The notes: generated from the sequence alone by a model not told the origin. A stretch of 49,578 nucleotides of DNA from Chara braunii (GCA_003427395.1 BFEA01000492.1:162953-212530); one strand, 5' to 3'. Numbered from the stretch's first letter, positions 21,401-31,812 are shown. A program made the numbers and translations.

Positions 21401-21817
21401 CTGAGAGCTGAGGAGATTCCAGAGGATGAGATGGACCTGGGGCCTGAAGATCGGCTAATCCATGTCTACCACTTCACAAGGGATGCGGCGTCCAACTCCA
21501 TGGTACACAACTTCGGGGAGCCGTTCTTCCTCGCGGTGAGGGAGAACGAAACGCTAGCAGAGGTGAAAGAGAGGATCAAGAAGAAGCTAGGGGTGCCAGA
21601 TGATGAATTCGCGAAGTGGAAGTTTGCTTATCTATCGCTGAGCAGGCCGGACTACCTGCAGGACACGGACATCGTGGCAAGTCGGTTCCAGAGAGACACG
21701 TATGGCGCTTGGGAGCATTACCTGGGCCTTGAGCACGCAGACACAGCCCCCAAGAGGCCCCATCAGTCAAACCAGAACAGACACAGCTTCGAGAAACCAG
21801 TCAAGATCTACAATTGA
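18461..21817 (+). CDS. UBP12/UBP13-like (USP7-type) deubiquitinase, intronless
   Basis: A complete 1118-residue ubiquitin-specific protease, removing ubiquitin from target proteins; USP7 and plant UBP12/13 relatives act mainly in the nucleus. Order: an acidic N-terminus; a MATH/TRAF substrate-binding domain about 55-183; the USP catalytic domain about 198-521 with the Cys box GLQNQGATCYMNSLLQ (Cys210), FMQHDVQEL, and the His box SGGVHGGHYYAF (His457) with Asp474 in WYKFDD; a charged helix 545-565 (KKEQEEKERKRKEK); and C-terminal ubiquitin-like repeats to the family-typical ending EKPVKIYN. All catalytic residues are present and the length matches land-plant UBP12/13 (about 1115). ATG 18461 is the first in frame; ATG 18482 (MEDRGDD) is an alternative. 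The frame has no intron, whereas land-plant orthologues have many, so this is a retrocopy or an intron-loss lineage. No poly-A tail follows. No neighbour is functionally linked. Confidence 0.95.
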   Translation: MTRVDAAMEDRGDDYISEAPMAEAVGNTETMEVVASNDGIPTVENQPSVAAEDPHSGTFRWPIDNFSKLNVRKHYSEMFTVGGHKWRVLIFPKGNNVDHLSIYLDVADSGTLPYGWSRCAQFTLGVINQIDPKYSIKKDTCHQFNSRESDWGFTSFMPLQDLYDHSKGFLVNDTLVIEADVVVRKVADPWAYDSKKETGFVGLQNQGATCYMNSLLQTLYHIPYFRKAVYHMPTTENDMPSNSIPLALQSLFYKIQNSDTSVATKDLTKSFGWDSLDSFMQHDVQELNRVLCEKLEDKMKSTVVEGTIQKLFEGHLLSYVECIDVDFKSTRKESFYDLQLDVKGCKDVYESFDKYCMVERLEGDNQYHAEHHGLQDAKKGILFLNFPPVLQLQLKRFEYDYMRDTMVKINDRYEFPLQLDLDRDNGKYLAVDADRNVRNLYTLHSVLVHSGGVHGGHYYAFIRPTLSDQWYKFDDERVTKEDAKRALEEQYGGEEELQTNPGFNNTPFKFTKYSNAYMLVYIRESDKDKIMCQVDERDIAEHLQIRLKKEQEEKERKRKEKAEAHLYTIVKVARDDDLREQIGKDIHFDLVDHEKVRCFRIQKHCSFKTIKEECEREFHIPVQCQRFWLWAKRQNHTYRPSKPLTLQEELQNVGLLKEASNKTHNAELRLFLEGTPVTAEGVPVPLPERSKDDILLFFKLYNPEKEELRYVGRMFVRWQSRPFDVKQRITDMVGFAANEEVALYEEIKFDPTVMCEPVDKKATFKASQLEDGDIICVQKAVSGRDLEKYRYPDVPSYLEYVRNRQVVQFRRLEKPKETHFMLELSKQHTYDDVVERVARHIGLDDPQKIRLTAHNCYSHVPKPQPIKYRGVERLSDMLIHYNQTSDILYYEVLDLPLPELQGLKTLKVGFHNSRTEEVCVLNIRLPKQSTVGDVINELRNRVELSNPKAQLRILEVFYHKIYKIFPLTDKIENINDQYWTLRAEEIPEDEMDLGPEDRLIHVYHFTRDAASNSMVHNFGEPFFLAVRENETLAEVKERIKKKLGVPDDEFAKWKFAYLSLSRPDYLQDTDIVASRFQRDTYGAWEHYLGLEHADTAPKRPHQSNQNRHSFEKPVKIYN

Positions 21818-21965
21818 TTGATTGGCCAGGGTCTTGTGATTGAGTGGCTGCTGGCTCATCGACGACGCTGCGTCGCACAAAGAAGTCGCACACATTGTCA
21901 CATGCGCACTCTACTACTAGTCGAACTCGCTCTCTCACTCCTACGCTCTGTTGAACAGCACACAC
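21818..21965 (+). other. 3' flank of the UBP gene
   Basis: Likely 3' untranslated sequence. I see no AATAAA and no poly-A run, so the transcript end cannot be placed and there is no retroposition tail. Confidence 0.4.
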
Positions 21966-22264
21966 TGATTCGTTGATCGATCGATCAATTGGTGGGTTGA
22001 GTGGTTGGTTGATTACTTGATTGATTAATTGGCTGATTAAAATGAGTGGTCGATTGATTGACTGATTGATTGATTGGTTCATCAATCGATTGATTGATTG
22101 ACTGACTGGTTCATGGATTGATTGATTGATTGATTGATTGACTGATTCATTGATTGATTGGTTGGTTCATCTGCTGATCGATTGGTTCGTTGATCGTTGA
22201 TTGGTTGGTTGGCTAACGGACGAATGATAGATCGATCCGGCAATCGATTGCTCAATTGATGAGC

Positions 22265-22312
<48 letters not shown>

Positions 22313-22475
22313 CGGTGGGTTGATAGATCGACCGATCAATTGATTGATTGGGGTTCGGCAGTGTCAGTCAGGTTTGTTTTACAGGTCATCCATCAGTCAG
22401 GCGCATGCGTTCGCTCATCGCTTCACTCAAATCAATCGATCATTCAATCAATCAATGATTGACTGTCTGTCCATT
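21966..22475. repeat. degenerate (GATT)n tetranucleotide field
   Basis: About 500 bases made mainly of GATT/GATC/GGTT words, with a clean (GATT)n core near 22264-22310. Nearly every ORF here is an NQSI-type repeat peptide and can be ignored. Confidence 0.9.
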
Positions 22476-24535
22476 ACACCCATTCATGTTTGCAATCAAA
22501 TCACTTGATATGGCTGCTGCAGGTTGGCCGCGAGACTGGCAATCGCTGCCAGCAGGCAAACAATGCCAGCTGCCAACGTTGGAGGGCTTACACTTTGATT
22601 CAATTCAACCAATCGGCATTCGCGATTTGCATGGATGAACGTCACTTTTTCCGGTATGTCATCCTCCATACCTGTCTACCATAGCTTGTGAGATGCTTAT
22701 CGCGTGCTTGGAAGAACGAACAGCAGAGAGTTCACTGACAAGTCAGATGAGGTGGTCGAAGGTGGCAAAGGGGATGTAAAGGAGAGGGTTTGGACGTGAT
22801 CCAGTGTGGTGGTCTCAGGGTTTGAAGGGGTATTCGATTTGTCTATGGATCCTTCTGCTTTTCAGGTGCTCTTCCTCGGCGGCGTTGTAGATTAATGGCA
22901 CGAGCCTGACCTCAGCGATTCCGAGCTTTGCTTGTTTCCGTAACTACAAGTTGGGCATGTGTATTCACAGGTTTCGGGTTGGGGGCGAGTTCCCGAGCTG
23001 TTTCGAACGGAACCATACCAGAGCTGTTTCGAACGGAACCATACCAGACCAAACTGGACCAAATCAGGCCGGGCCGCACCTTTCGAAGATGCAGGGACGT
23101 GCTTGCTCACACGTGTAATGTGTACTCAGCAGCAGTGCAGTGTTCGGGTTGGTGTTTCGTGCCCGGGCTGCACTGGACCTTAACCAAACTAGACTGGATC
23201 GGACGACAACATACGGAACCGAAACGAACCGAGAACCGAGCCTTTGGGATCGGTTGGTCGGAAATGACGGGGCGTGCGGCCGTGCTTGCTTCCGCCTGGA
23301 ATGTGTACCCGGGCAGGCAGGGTGTTCAGTTCATTCCCACAGCGGTCAGGGGGTTTGAAGTGTGAGTGGTGTGTGTCTGTGGGCCGCATCGAGGTTGTCG
23401 GACAGAAGTAGCTCGCGGCCTGTGGGCTGGCTGGCAGGAGCCTGCGATGAAAAGACAAAAATAGTCCCAATCGTCTCTGCGGGGCTGGCTGCCTGTTTGT
23501 CTTGGCTTTGGAATCTGTTGTAGTGGGTGCGCCTGTTTGCTTCTCTTGGCATCTCTCTGATCCGGAGCAGTTTGGCTGGGTATAGACTCTGATATGTATA
23601 GACTCACCCTTACCCCTTCGCGAGGCTGCTTGTCAAAACCCTTTTCGTCTTCTGCGCTCTGTGTTTCTTCGTTTTTGAGGCGGTGTAGTCGCGGCTCCAA
23701 CAGGCGTGTGCGAGGTTCCGGAAAAGGGGTCTGTTATGTAACCCCCCCCGTTTGCATGCTCCCGATCCCTGTCACTTGCTTGTGTGGCTTTTTGGCACTC
23801 GCTTGTGTGGCAGTTTGGCATGATCGGCTATTTTAGGGGTCGTACTCAGCTGCCGGCTAGCTATGCTTCTGCTTTGCTGCAACTTTCTCTGTGCCTGGTT
23901 CTTAGGCCCGACCTCCTCCTCGACAGGCGCACCTCGCTTGTCTCATCTGCTGCAGGGGAGTTGCGGTGATGGCAATGATTGTCGCAAAGCCTGACTGCAT
24001 GCCGGGGCTTAGATCTTGCACTTGCTGTTTCTCTGGCCTCTGTTTGTATAGGCTTTTACTGTCTCTGGTTTGTGGTCGTGTGGGTGGCAGCGGTTTGATG
24101 CAGAGGGTCATTGCATGCACACCGTTGTCCTTCCTAGATGGAGAATTAGCAGAGGCTGTTTTGCCATGTGTATGCACCGCAACTCTTGTCCCCGCGATGG
24201 TGTTGGTAAGCTGGACTGCCTTGGTTTGCGTGAGTGTCATGTGTGCTTGCACATCCAACTTCAGATCTCGACCGCTTGGGCCTGTTTTCCTGTGGCGTTT
24301 TTTCTGCTCTTCCAGAGCTGCTGTATGCCACAAGCCTGGCTGACTTCGGTTGCGTGAGTGCCTGTGCATTCATGTGGGCATGCCTTTTAGGGTTGTGGTT
24401 CAGGAGGGGGAATTGTATGTGTGTTCTTTGCTATGCGGTGTCAGCATCGGTGAGGGTAGCAGGCGCTTTTGGGTTGACTTGAGGAATTGCTGCGTGCGCA
24501 TGACTCCAATGCGGAGGCAGTTTGGGAGCTTGCAC
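22476..24535. other. no recognised gene; 26 bp duplication
   Basis: Both strands carry moderate ORFs (up to 155 codons) with no recognisable motif and mutual overlap, typical of chance frames in GC-rich DNA. GAGCTGTTTCGAACGGAACC plus six bases is tandemly repeated at 22995 and 23021. Confidence 0.4.
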
Positions 24536-24893
24536 GAGGGTGGTTGGTAGAGAGAAAAGGGCAATGCGCGTGTGTGGAAGAGCGGAGAGAGGAACTTGTA
24601 CATGTACGATAGCGAATTGCATGGCGCAGAGTGTAGAAGTTGGGAAACTCTTCTTCTGCAGTCCCTCAAAACCCATACTCTCCCCTCCACCGCCGCCTCC
24701 CTTCCTGCCTGACGAAGAGACGGGCAATGCGAGAGGGTGGTTGGTAGAGAGAAAAGGGCAGGAGAGGTTGATGAAAGTCCGGAGGTAAACTCTTCTTCTG
24801 CAGTCCCTCAAAACCCATACTCTCCCCTCCACCGCCGCCTCCCTTCCTGCCTGACGAAGAAACGGGCAGGAGAGGTTGATGAAAGTCCGGAGG
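24536..24893. repeat. nested local duplications
   Basis: A ~106-base block starting AAACTCTTCTTCTGCAGTCC is present at 24645 and 24787. The first copy carries an extra ~34 bases (GAGGGTGGTTGGTAGAGAGA...) that also occurs at 24536, so the order suggests two rounds of duplication or a deletion in the second copy. Frames here are repeat-derived. Confidence 0.85.
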
Positions 24894-24998
24894 TAGCAGA
24901 GCCTAACCGGTAGGGAAACACTCCTTTTATCCCCTTGCGGTGTATCTTTTGCATTATAAACTGCCACTTGACGACAAGGATGGGTGTGGGAAAGAGGG

Positions 24999-25032
24999 CG
25001 GGGGGGGGGGGGCCGGGGGGGGGGGGGGGGGG
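24999..25032 (+). repeat. poly-G tract
   Basis: Two G runs (13 and 18) separated by CC. Could form a G-quadruplex; the length is also prone to sequencing error. Confidence 0.85.
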
Positions 25033-25833
25033 CATTGTTGGATGGGTTATAAGAGTGCAGTCGGGAGACGTTCCCTTGCTCATCCATTTTCCTTGTTGTC
25101 CTAGCTGACGGGCTGTGTCCTTGTATCTGGGTCATGACTGGGATTCGCTCCATTGGCGGGTTGGTCGATCTATATTTGTCATCACCGCATATGGTCTGCT
25201 CCTCTCCGTGCCTAGGGTGGTGCACTTCTGCATCTGCGCAGCTGAGTTAGCACTCTGGAATCGTGGCATTGATGGGGAGGCGATGGGGGGTGATGGCCAT
25301 GACGACAACGAGGAAGAAAGAAGCAAAGAGAACAATTGCGGCTGCATTGCCGAGTGCGCGGAGCGTGAGTTAGTAGTCCGATTGCCGTGGGTTACTCGTT
25401 GGCAGAGTTGGAAGGAGCACTTTCTGCCATGCTGTGGGCCATGTGCATTGAACGAGAGGGAGGGACGCGTGTGTGGATCTGATATTTGAGATTGTGCAGA
25501 GTGGGAAGCAATGCAGCTCTGAAGGGGAGGGAGTGTGAGGCAGGGAGGTTGTGTGTGCAGATCTGATAGCCCGAATGGGAGGGAGAGTGAGGGCGGTAAG
25601 TGGGGTGTGTGCCGACGTAATTGTTGCGACTGTGCGGTCTGACAACGAATGCAATCCTGAAGGGGATGGATAGAGAGTTAGGGAGGTAGTGTTTGTGAAT
25701 CTGATAGTTTTGCATTGTGCGGTCTGACGATGAATATAGCCTTTATGACTGAGATCATGAAGGTGAGAGGCGCAGCAGCGAAGGAAAGAAGTGACGGTAT
25801 AGGTGACAGGAAAACGGATGAAGCCTTTTCCTC

Positions 25834-25864
<31 letters not shown>

Positions 25865-25865
25865 C

Positions 25866-25900
<35 letters not shown>

Positions 25901-26696
25901 AAGAGGATAATGAGAGCAGTGGTAGTGTAGATAGCGCCTATTGAGTGCAATATGTTGTGCTGATCTTTTGTCTGTTTTCTGGTATAGCCGATCGGTGGGC
26001 TGCAGTTTCCCTAGCTGATGATTGGAGGATCCTCTGTGATGGAGTGTAATGCTTTTGCTTTTTCCTAGTTTACGATCTTGAGCGATTGACGCGGAACACG
26101 CAGCTGCCTACTCTCTCTGTAATTTTCTTCCGTTCCCACCGACTCCTTTTGTAGAGAGTCCAGATTGCCCCTTCTCAACCAAGATGGCCTTTTTACTGAC
26201 CCAGTTTTCTGTTGGCCGGCAGCCGCGCATCTGTCATTGATTCTTTGGCATCGGTCAGGGTTTCCAAAGCTGTATTTGTTGTTTATCTGTCTCTGTCCAT
26301 AACTTCTTATAGGTGGAGGAGAGGTATACCTGTCAAGTGCCGTGTTTCTCTTGGAAGGCGCTTGTTTGCTCGCTGAGGATGCTTTAACTAGCAGGGGAAT
26401 GTCTGGTGAGGCTGCGGCAAGGTCGGGTTTTGGTGATTCGTCCAAGAATGTTTGATAGGTGAAATCGAACCAACAATTCATTCTTTTTCTGCGGGTACCA
26501 AGCCATTTTCGTGCCTGTGTCCTGAGGCTGTGTTTTCCATATATTCGGAAAAGAGAGAACGGCAAGTGTGGCCATTATCTGTGTGGGATGAAATCCTGGA
26601 GAGAGGATGGGACAGGGAGGTGAGAATAGGAGAGGAAAGAAGGTTGCCAGTTGCTGCCCTGCAGAGGTAGGGAAGGAAAGCTAAGGGCGGTCGCGA

Positions 26697-26699
<3 letters not shown>
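25033..26699. other. no recognised gene; (GT)n(GA)n microsatellite
   Basis: Short ORFs only. A compound GT/GA microsatellite lies at about 25839-25900. Repeated words such as AATCTGATAG and GTGCGGTCTGAC near 25.55-25.73 kb suggest old local duplications. Confidence 0.4.
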
Positions 26700-26765
<66 letters not shown>

Positions 26766-27188
26766 NNNNNNNNNNNNNNNNNNNNNNNNNNNNNNNNNNN
26801 NNNNNNNNNNNNNNNNNNNNNNNNNNNNNNNNNNNNNNNNNNNNNNNNNNNNNNNNNNNNNNNNNNNNNNNNNNNNNNNNNNNNNNNNNNNNNNNNNNNN
26901 NNNNNNNNNNNNNNNNNNNNNNNNNNNNNNNNNNNNNNNNNNNNNNNNNNNNNNNNNNNNNNNNNNNNNNNNNNNNNNNNNNNNNNNNNNNNNNNNNNNN
27001 NNNNNNNNNNNNNNNNNNNNNNNNNNNNNNNNNNNNNNNNNNNNNNNNNNNNNNNNNNNNNNNNNNNNNNNNNNNNNNNNNNNNNNNNNNNNNNNNNNNN
27101 NNNNNNNNNNNNNNNNNNNNNNNNNNNNNNNNNNNNNNNNNNNNNNNNNNNNNNNNNNNNNNNNNNNNNNNNNNNNNNNNNNNNNNNN

Positions 27189-27259
<71 letters not shown>
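26700..27259. repeat. (GT)n - 423 bp gap - (GA)n
   Basis: About 33 GT units at 26700-26765, Ns at 26766-27188, then ACAC(GA)n to about 27259. The gap is flanked by two microsatellites and presumably hides a longer compound tract. Long frames across it are artefacts of N translation. Confidence 0.95.
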
Positions 27260-27262
<3 letters not shown>

Positions 27263-28140
27263 CTCGTTGGCTTTTACCTCGGTTATTTGTCGGTTGCTCG
27301 TCATGGAGCTTGGTCGTCTAAGATCCTGCTCCCATTATTGGGTGACAGTCTGCTTCAAACACAGTACCACCTCACTCTGAATTACTAGCCAGCCACGGGT
27401 TGCTGTCTTCTAAATCGCTCAGCCTGTATTGCTCCCGTCTTCATTCCTGGCATTAACTACCGGACTCGGTCTAATATTTCCAAATAACCGGACCAAGCTT
27501 GAATGGTATCTGCGTTACGTGGTCTGGTTTTCTGCCGCCTCTAGATTGCGAGGCCTTTTTCTGCAATGTCTCCTATGGATTAGGAGGACTTTTATGCATA
27601 TTGTTATCGCTGGGTAAATACTTTATCGACAGGTGTCAGTTAAATAAACTGCAGGGCTGGATCTGAGCAAAAGTTCATCGACAGGTGTCGCTTACACTAC
27701 GGCACTGCATTTCTATCATGAAGGGCATTTGCGCAAAAAGTAGGGCTTCAGTTTTGCCCATAGGGATTGCTACACTGAATTAGTACGGATATGGCCCTGT
27801 TATGCCATTTTGGTGTCCTATGTGAAACTCCCATTTGCGTCATTAGGTGGTCGTTTAAGTAAAATGTGGTTGTCCTGTCACCCGGGTGTGTGTTTCCGTC
27901 ACCTGATCTGTGCAGGTATGACCTGGGAATTCGACCGCAGAGTTTGCTAAACAGAGTTTGCTATGCTTTACTTATCTCCTGCAAATTTAGTGTGATTGAA
28001 CTTAACTACGGTTAATGAATACATGTTTCTGTGAAAGGATATTGTGTGCTTCAAGACCTTGGACTGCTTTTATCTCAATGCTGAATGATGACATGCTGTC
28101 CTGTCCAATTCTGGCGAGGTGTGGGTATTCCAGGTGCTGA
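27260..28140. other. no gene seen
   Basis: Only short ORFs (for example 27429-27617 plus). TCGACAGGTGTC appears twice (27627 and 27678), suggesting a small local duplication. Confidence 0.4.
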
Positions 28141-28165
28141 ACACACACATAAACACACACGCACA

Positions 28166-28200
<35 letters not shown>

Positions 28201-28261
28201 GTCAACTCCGTTGACGTGCAGATATCCCAGGCATCACACAGTAAATTGGAACACAGGCATG

Positions 28262-28303
<42 letters not shown>
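28141..28303. repeat. (CA)n(GA)n and (GA)n microsatellites
   Basis: Compound CA/GA tract at 28141-28200 and a second GA tract at 28263-28303, 60 bases apart. Confidence 0.95.
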
Positions 28304-28309
<6 letters not shown>

Positions 28310-28805
28310 TGGGAGGTGGATAACGTTTTGTGCTCTGTAGAGGAGTAATGGAGGAGGTCTGCTGTTCTCATGATGTCCACGTGGAGGGAGAGATGGGACT
28401 TGTGTGACCTCGTATGGTGTTTTATGAATGCATTGTAATTGATGTCTCTTTTCGAAAGGAGAAACTACTTGTTTGACATTGTTTGGTACGTAAGTAATTG
28501 TTGGAGCACATCTTCGTAGAGGGCTTTGGAAGGTGCATTGTGTTACAGAGAAGTCCCTAAGAGCCTAAGAGGTACTGGTCCCCCGAATGTCACACGCCCT
28601 GCCACTGAATGCACACGTAGAGAAGTCCCTAAGAAGAGTCTGACGTATGGTCCCCCGAATGTAATGCCCCCCCGAATGCAATGAAACTGAATTACAATGA
28701 CATTGAATGAATGCATACAGGCTATCTTTTGGGTCTGGCACAGCCATGATGTGATGGGGTGGGTGTGTTGTGTCCAGGGGAAGTCGTACGTGGTACATGT
28801 GGAGG

Positions 28806-28807
<2 letters not shown>
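28304..28807. other. no gene; imperfect local duplication
   Basis: GAGAAGTCCCTAAGA and GGTCCCCCGAATGT recur at about 28549/28577 and 28620/28648, a degenerate ~71 bp duplication. No coding. Confidence 0.5.
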
Positions 28808-28866
<59 letters not shown>

Positions 28867-28953
28867 AAATTTTTTTTAGGCTCCCCCCCGGGCCCCCCGG
28901 GTCCCTTTTTTTTTCCCTGGGGGAGGGTCCCAAAAAAAAAAAAAAAAAAAAAA
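28808..28953. repeat. poly-T/poly-A flanked homopolymer segment
   Basis: 58 Ts, a stretch composed almost entirely of homopolymer runs (28866-28931: T, C and G runs), then 22 As. It resembles a retroelement tail and head blurred by homopolymer error. Sequence quality here should be doubted. Confidence 0.6.
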
Positions 28954-29460
28954 CAATCCCAAAAGAAATCCGAAAAAAAAACTATGTTATGCAGAAAAAC
29001 AAACAGAACAACTTTTGCCTCAGGGTCATATCAAAATTCTTTACCAATTTAAAAATAAAAATAAAAATTGATTTTTTTAAATTTATTTTAATCCTTTTTG
29101 GCGCGGCCCGGGCCACTCTGGTAGCCTAGAATCCCTTGATAATTGCAAGAATTAAGGCGTGCAACTGGGTATTGTTGGTTGGCTATGTGTTTCGCCCGTG
29201 TGAGAATTAATACTTTCTGCCCTCAAATGAGGTGCCTAGATGAATTCTTATGTGCTTTATGTAGGCAGCTTGGAAAATGAATCCATGTTGTATTTGCAGA
29301 AGATGATGGCTTGCAATGGCGGCTTTTAGCGGCGAGGACTTCTGTGCTGTTTTTCCCAACCGCAGCCCTGAGTGTTCTGAAATGTCACGGTTTTCGATTG
29401 CGCCCCCTGCCTTCCCCACAGACTTTCACCCCTGGTAATCCTGATCCTGTCTGTGGCGCC
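28954..29460. other. no gene seen
   Basis: AT-rich to 29.1 kb, then mixed sequence; the GGCCCGGGCCACTCTGGTAG word at 29105 resembles one at 30754 and may mark a related repeat. No coding. Confidence 0.4.
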
Positions 29461-29462
29461 GC

Positions 29463-29892
29463 AAGTCTAAACAGCAGTACCTTTCCCATATGTCGGCCGT
29501 GGGCACTGTGCGCCGGCCCGAAAACGCGGCAAGTTTAAACAGCAGTACCTAACGCGGCAAGTTTAAACAGCAGTACCTCTCCCATATGTCGGCTGTGGGC
29601 ACTGTGCGCCGGCCCGAAAACGCTGCAAGTTTAAACGGCAGTACCTTTCCCATATGTCGGCCGTGGGCACTTTGCGCCGGCCTGAAAATGCTGGGAGTTT
29701 AAACAGCAGTACCTTTCCCATATGTCGGCCGTGGGCACTGTGCGTCGGCCTGAAAATGCTGCGAGTTTAAACAGCAGTACCTTTCCCATATGTCGGCCGT
29801 GGGCACTGTGCGCCAGGCCGAAAGAGCCGCAAGTTTAAACAGCAGTACCTTTCCCATGTGTCGGCCGTGGGCACTGTTTGCCGGCCCGAAAA
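29463..29892. repeat. 68 bp minisatellite related to the TTAA elements
   Basis: The CAGCAGTACC word recurs at 29472, 29540, 29568, 29636 (as CGGCAGTACC), 29704, 29772 and 29840: a strict 68-base period with one extra 28-base partial unit. The monomer contains TTTAAACAGCAGTACC, close to the TTAAACCACCAGTACC end of the elements at 30.0-49.5 kb, then TTTCCCATATGTCGGCCGTG and a GCGCCGGCC word. Confidence 0.9.
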
Positions 29893-29998
29893 TCAAAACT
29901 GGCCGCCAATCCAATTTGTCGGCCGTCGCCCTTCCGTTTCAGGGCAGCGCGTTATCTGGTGCGCCTCTGAAAAAATAGCTGGGTAAGGTGCTGGTGGC

Positions 29999-30210
29999 TT
30001 AAACCCACCAGTACGCCACGAGTGCGCCACCGGTATGTTTACGTTTCCCCGCCGCGTGAAAAACAACTAAGCAGCGGTATTCATGGGCAACTTTCAGGTC
30101 CCGGCCACTGTTGATAAATTTAATCGGTGGCCCGTGTTGCATTTTGGGCCCTCCGAACGTTGCTGTGAGGGGGCCGTGGCGAATATATGCGAGAGGGGTA
30201 GGTGGTTTAA
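29999..30210. mobile_element. TTAA-flanked MITE-like element
   Basis: TTAA (29999-30002) followed by ACCCACCAGTACG at the left; TAGGTGGT then TTAA (30207-30210) at the right. Internal words TTGATAAATTTAATCGGTGG and GGGCCCTCC match other members. No coding capacity. Confidence 0.6.
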
Positions 30211-30475
30211 TCGGTGGGTGTGTGCACGGAGGCAGGACTGGGTCCATATCTTTGCCACAGGTGACCGCCTGCTCTATTCCTGGGGGTCTTAATTTTTGAA
30301 TGGTGGCTACGATCTTCACCCAAATAGAAAGCCCTGTAGGTGGTTTAATCGGTGGGTGCGTGCCCAAAGGCAGGACTGGGTCCTTATCATTTGCCACAGG
30401 TGACCCCCTCCTCTGTTCCTGGGGGACTTAATTTTTGAATGGTGTCTACAATCTGCACCCAGATAGAAAGCCTGG
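30199..30475. repeat. 138 bp tandem duplication
   Basis: TAGGTGGTTTAATCGGTGGG starts both units (30199 and 30337). The units stay similar through AGGCAGGACTGGGTCC, GCCACAGGTGACC and TTAATTTTTGAATGGTG to the end. The first unit begins at the right end of the element at 29999-30210, so the duplication captured that element's terminus. Confidence 0.9.
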
Positions 30476-31392
30476 TCATAATAGCTTTGTCTCTAGGCTT
30501 CCAGAGTGTGCGTGGGGAACTTGCTCGAACGGGCAAAAATGAGTTAAAAAAAGAAATATATACATTTTGATTTCTATTTAAAAAAATGCGGTAAAGTATG
30601 TCGATGTCAACCTCTGACAAAATTTGCTCAGTTTATTTTTCTGCATCGCATACTTTTCCTTTCCGAAGATTTTTTTTTTTTTTTTTTTTTTTTGGGTTGG
30701 TCCGTTCCCTGGTCCTTGCACTGCTGGGTCACCTGGTCAAGCAAGGCCACCCGGGCGGCCCGGCTGGTAGCCCAACGTACGTTTATTTTGTTAACGTCTA
30801 GTTTAAGATGCAGTGATAATTACCTGTGAATTCTATATGGGGAAACAGGGTAGCTACCACAAGGGACTCCGATCGGAGGTGGCCGGTGCCATGCACATAG
30901 AGCCGTTGGTGGGAGGGTGGGCCTGTAGGTGGATACAGGAAGGAAGGGGCAATCCTGCAATTCAGGCGTACGAGTCGTGCTTTTGGCCTTTTCTGCAGTG
31001 TTTAAGAAAGGTGAGGAAGACCGTGTGTGATAGTAGGGCGGGAGGTGGAGGGAGGAAGAAAATGATAGGCAGGAATAGTGCGAGGGGTGAAGTCGAAAAG
31101 TGGAAGAGATTACTTGGTAAAGAACAGAGAGTGTGTGGGGGACAGAGGGAGGGAAGTGTTCAATCCGGGCTCAGTCGTGGATCCGCAACTAAGCACGAGC
31201 ACACAGTCTTCCTGTTCATGTCGGAAGGGAATCCAAAAATATCGCGATAAAAACTGGTACACGAGGGGGAATGTGTGGAGTCCGCACCTGGAATTCGGGT
31301 CGGGAAAGGAGCATCGGATTTTGCATCCCATTTTTTAGGTTTGTGCAGAGCCTCTCTAACCCGGAGACGCACCTGCGATAGCCCCGATGACA

Positions 31393-31394
<2 letters not shown>
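30476..31394. other. no gene; possible retroelement tail
   Basis: A 24-base T run at about 30670-30693 precedes a GC-rich block to about 30780. Read on the minus strand this is a GC-rich body followed by poly-A, like a SINE or truncated LINE. A 145-codon plus-strand frame (30813-31250) has no recognised motif. Confidence 0.35.
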
Positions 31395-31428
<34 letters not shown>

Positions 31429-31455
31429 CCTTGCTCCAATCTATTGACTGATTTA
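31395..31455 (-). mobile_element. truncated LINE-type 3' tail
   Basis: On the minus strand CAATAGATTGGAGCAAGG runs into a 33-base poly-A, matching the 3' tail of LINE A (CCAATAGATTGGAGCAACC at 34.02 kb). The rest of the element is absent: a 5'-truncated LINE copy or a SINE sharing the tail. Confidence 0.5.
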
Positions 31456-31774
31456 TTTTGAGACATTACTGCTCCCCCGGTGCGCTGCCCCGAGGAGGGG
31501 TTGTGGAATTTACAGTGACGGCTTTGGTATTTTTTATGCTCTCGTAGTGCTCACCGGGTAAATCTGGAATAATGCATGGCTTTGGTTTACGTGCCTCTGA
31601 ATAGGGGCAAATAACTAGAAAAAGGGAATGGAAACAGTCTGTTGCTTTTGCCGATGAAAACCATGTTGTGTCCAGATGCGATGCATATGGTTGCGCGACT
31701 GCCAGCCCCATCCTCCAGTCCTTTGAGGGCTGGCAAAACTAGAGTATATCAGGAAGCTGAGGCTCGGACCCACT

Positions 31775-31778
<4 letters not shown>

Positions 31779-31812
<34 letters not shown>

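Noticed and set aside
26575-27388. Frames of 200-245 codons across the N gap
   Set aside because: Mostly X residues bounded by VCVC/HTHT/RERE repeats; an artefact of translating Ns and microsatellites.
29463-29892. Regular direct repeats considered as a CRISPR array
   Set aside because: The whole 68 bp unit is repeated, with no variable spacers and no cas genes, in a eukaryotic genome.
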